Shown here piece by piece: positions 62,459-64,000 of a DNA stretch of 64,000 bases (position 1 is the first letter of the stretch; every line of letters starts with the position of its first letter). A program made the position numbers and the translations under genes. The notes under the pieces are model-generated. The model was not told where the DNA came from. It did not search any database and saw only the letters and a list, made by a program, of their open reading frames with translations. This DNA is from Paenibacillus paridis (lineage in GTDB: Bacteria; Bacillota; Bacilli; Paenibacillales; Paenibacillaceae): NCBI RefSeq assembly GCF_006345825.1, contig NZ_VCIX01000092.1, forward strand, positions 1,612,001-1,676,000. The letters are read 5' to 3'.

Positions 62459-63010
62459 CTAATCATTGCTGCTGCCTATCGTTTGCTTGTCTTTACCTAG
62501 CTGCAAGCTGGCATACAAATCGGGATTTACGATTTTGCGCAATAAGTGCATCGGTCCATCGCCGTTGTCAAAATCAAATACATGCAGCTTCTCGTAACCT
62601 CTGCGTTCATACATTGGCAGCAGCCATGGATGCTTCTCAGCGGTGGCCAGCGTTACGGCAGCAGCGCCTACCCGATCACGGATAACGTTCTGCTCTACCC
62701 ATGTGAGAAGCTTGTCTCCGAGACCTGCACCTTGGTAAGAAGGATCTACCGCAAACCATTTGATAAACGGAAAATCAGTGACAGCCTTCACCTCTTCGCC
62801 TTTGGACAAAGTAACCGTTGCGGCAATTACGCCATCTTTCTCCAGCACATAACATTCATTGGAATGGATATTGTCTTGAATTAAAGCCAAATCAGCATGT
62901 GCCGCCGGCCAATGGAGCTCCAATTCCCTGATGGTGATATAAGCCTCGTAAATGACATGCTGTAAGCGCGGCGCGTCTTGCATAGTCGCGAGCCGATAGT
63001 TTTCGCTCAT
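62459..63010 (-). CDS. GNAT family N-acetyltransferase
   Basis: 183 residues. Acetyl-CoA site WFAVDPSYQGAGLGDKLLTW (Q-x-x-G-x-G, residues 86-105) and the closing MYERRGYEKLHVFDF. A typical small-molecule acetyltransferase; substrate unknown. Confidence 0.88.
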   Translation of the reverse strand: MSENYRLATMQDAPRLQHVIYEAYITIRELELHWPAAHADLALIQDNIHSNECYVLEKDGVIAATVTLSKGEEVKAVTDFPFIKWFAVDPSYQGAGLGDKLLTWVEQNVIRDRVGAAAVTLATAEKHPWLLPMYERRGYEKLHVFDFDNGDGPMHLLRKIVNPDLYASLQLGKDKQTIGSSND

Positions 63011-63146
63011 CTATTTCACCCCTGCTTCATTTGATAGAACGAACAATGCCGATTGATTTAATCGGGATTCCGTTTATTCACTGTATCATCCCTTCAAGCA
63101 GGTATCCAATAGACAATTTCTATTGATTGATAAAAATAAACTTGAG

Positions 63147-64000
63147 CTACCTTAGTTCGTCAACGATGCATGGCGGCGTTTGCCCGGTTAAGGCGTAAAC
63201 TAAGTTTTTGGCAGCAAGCATGGCCATATCATTTCTCGTTTGCGTCGTAGCTGATCCGATATGCGGCAGCGTCAGTACATTCGGCATCTGAAGAAAGGGA
63301 TGGTTGGGCGGTATCGGTTCTATCTCGAACACATCGAGTCCAGCGGCAGCTATCGTGCCTGCTTGAAGGGCCTCGACCAATGCATTCTCGTCTACCGTTT
63401 GCCCCCGTGACACATTAATAAAAATCGAAGATGGCTTCATTAAGCTGAATTGTGCTTTCCCAATTAGCTGATTCGTTTCTGGTGTCAATGGCGCTAGCAT
63501 CACCACAAAATCCGAGCTTGCGAGCAGCTCATTTAACTCGGAGTAGTGGACGCCGAGCTGTTCTTCAGCATGAAGCTTTCGGCTGCGGTTATAATAAGCC
63601 ACTTCCATTTCGAATCCGAACCTCGCCCGGCGTGCTACCGCTTCACCAATCCGCCCCATGCCGATGATGCCAAGCTTGGCATGATGAACATCAGTCCCGA
63701 ATAAGGTCTTGCCGTCGCCTTTTTTCCATTGTCCGTCCTTCACGTACCGATCAAGCTCTGCTACCCGTCTAGCCGCTCCGAGGATAAGAGCAAATGCCAG
63801 ATCGGCAACGGTATCATTCAACACATGTGGCGTATGGGTTCCGATGATGCCGCGGTCTTTCATTGCAATTAAGTCAAAATGGTTATATCCCACGCTAATG
63901 CTGCTCACGACCTTCAACTGCGGGGCATGCCCTATGAGCTCGGAATCAATAGACGCGCCTGCCGTAAGCAGCCCGTTTGCGTTCGCCACCTTTTCAAGCA
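63147..64000 (-). CDS. D-isomer 2-hydroxyacid dehydrogenase (5' end outside window)
   Basis: The frame is open from the window edge down to 63147, 284 codons, missing about the first 35-40 residues of the family length. It starts in the catalytic domain (LEKVANANGLLT). NAD motif GIIGMGRIGEAVARRARFG; catalytic Arg in INVSRGQTVDENAL, Glu in VFEIEP, His in TLPHIGSAT. Reduces glyoxylate, hydroxypyruvate or similar 2-keto acids. A GTG at 63989 is in frame but lies inside the conserved domain and is not the start. Confidence 0.9.
   Translation of the reverse strand, partial: LEKVANANGLLTAGASIDSELIGHAPQLKVVSSISVGYNHFDLIAMKDRGIIGTHTPHVLNDTVADLAFALILGAARRVAELDRYVKDGQWKKGDGKTLFGTDVHHAKLGIIGMGRIGEAVARRARFGFEMEVAYYNRSRKLHAEEQLGVHYSELNELLASSDFVVMLAPLTPETNQLIGKAQFSLMKPSSIFINVSRGQTVDENALVEALQAGTIAAAGLDVFEIEPIPPNHPFLQMPNVLTLPHIGSATTQTRNDMAMLAAKNLVYALTGQTPPCIVDELR

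Noticed and set aside
1..64000. CRISPR array, IS elements, prophage, tRNA or rRNA genes
   Set aside because: No regularly spaced repeats, transposase or integrase frames, or tRNA/rRNA-like segments were seen on either strand.

Overview
The window looks like chromosome from a spore-forming, nitrate-assimilating member of the Bacillota, most likely Paenibacillus or a close relative. The evidence is a tricistronic Ger(x)A/B/C germinant receptor, an mmg-type mother-cell fatty-acid/methylcitrate operon, BlaI/BlaR1, a CD3324-family protein, strong AGGAGG ribosome binding sites, frequent TTG/GTG starts, compact intrinsic terminators and moderate GC content. I see no rRNA, tRNA, IS element, prophage or CRISPR array. 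Both ends cut through genes.

Layout. 1-9.6 kb: end of a GH2 glycosidase, a C1q-like protein with a Cys/Lys-rich head, a TPR glycosyltransferase, a secreted Asp-box protein, an orphan gene fragment, an MBL hydrolase with a Crp/Fnr regulator, and a secreted beta-amylase (GH14-CBM25-FN3-CBM25) behind a perfect cre box. 9.6-18.2 kb: an SgrR-like regulator, a Bax-inhibitor-like protein, GNAT, TerB-like, YihY, an alpha/beta hydrolase, and an Rrf2-MFS pair. 18.4-26.3 kb: a seven-gene operon for beta-oxidation plus the methylcitrate cycle, headed by an acyl-CoA dehydrogenase that has lost its catalytic glutamate. 26.5-30 kb: a YcgQ/YcgR-like metal permease pair and an ABC-F protein that probably starts at ATT. 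30.1-37.3 kb: a divergent nitrate locus (moeA-nasB-nasC against a NarK/NasA transporter). 37.4-44.4 kb: BlaR1/BlaI and the germination operon. 44.5-52.7 kb: rpiA, DUF1349 and PPOX proteins, then a three-gene phosphorelay with a GGDEF protein. 52.7-64 kb: an NlpC/P60 peptidase, a HAD phosphatase, an ECF sigma factor divergent from a ClpP paralogue, a TrxR-like oxidoreductase, a purine-riboswitch-controlled DMT exporter, a YyaE-like molybdoenzyme, an NmrA/LysR divergent pair, GNAT, and a D-2-hydroxyacid dehydrogenase cut by the window edge.

The most interesting material is RNA. Each of the two divergent nitrate transcripts starts at a promoter overlapped by a GlnR/TnrA-type box (TGTNA-N7-TNACA). 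Each then has two small hairpins with six-base loops carrying A at position 1 and G at position 4, and the second hairpin shares bases with an intrinsic terminator. That is the signature of ANTAR-protein antitermination, present here on both arms of one locus. The ANTAR protein itself is not in the window. Separately, the DMT transporter at 57229-58173 is preceded by a purine riboswitch aptamer (guanine-type C in J3/1, unusually large L2). Its P1 strand is part of the terminator, so ligand should switch the gene on, which suggests a purine-related exporter.
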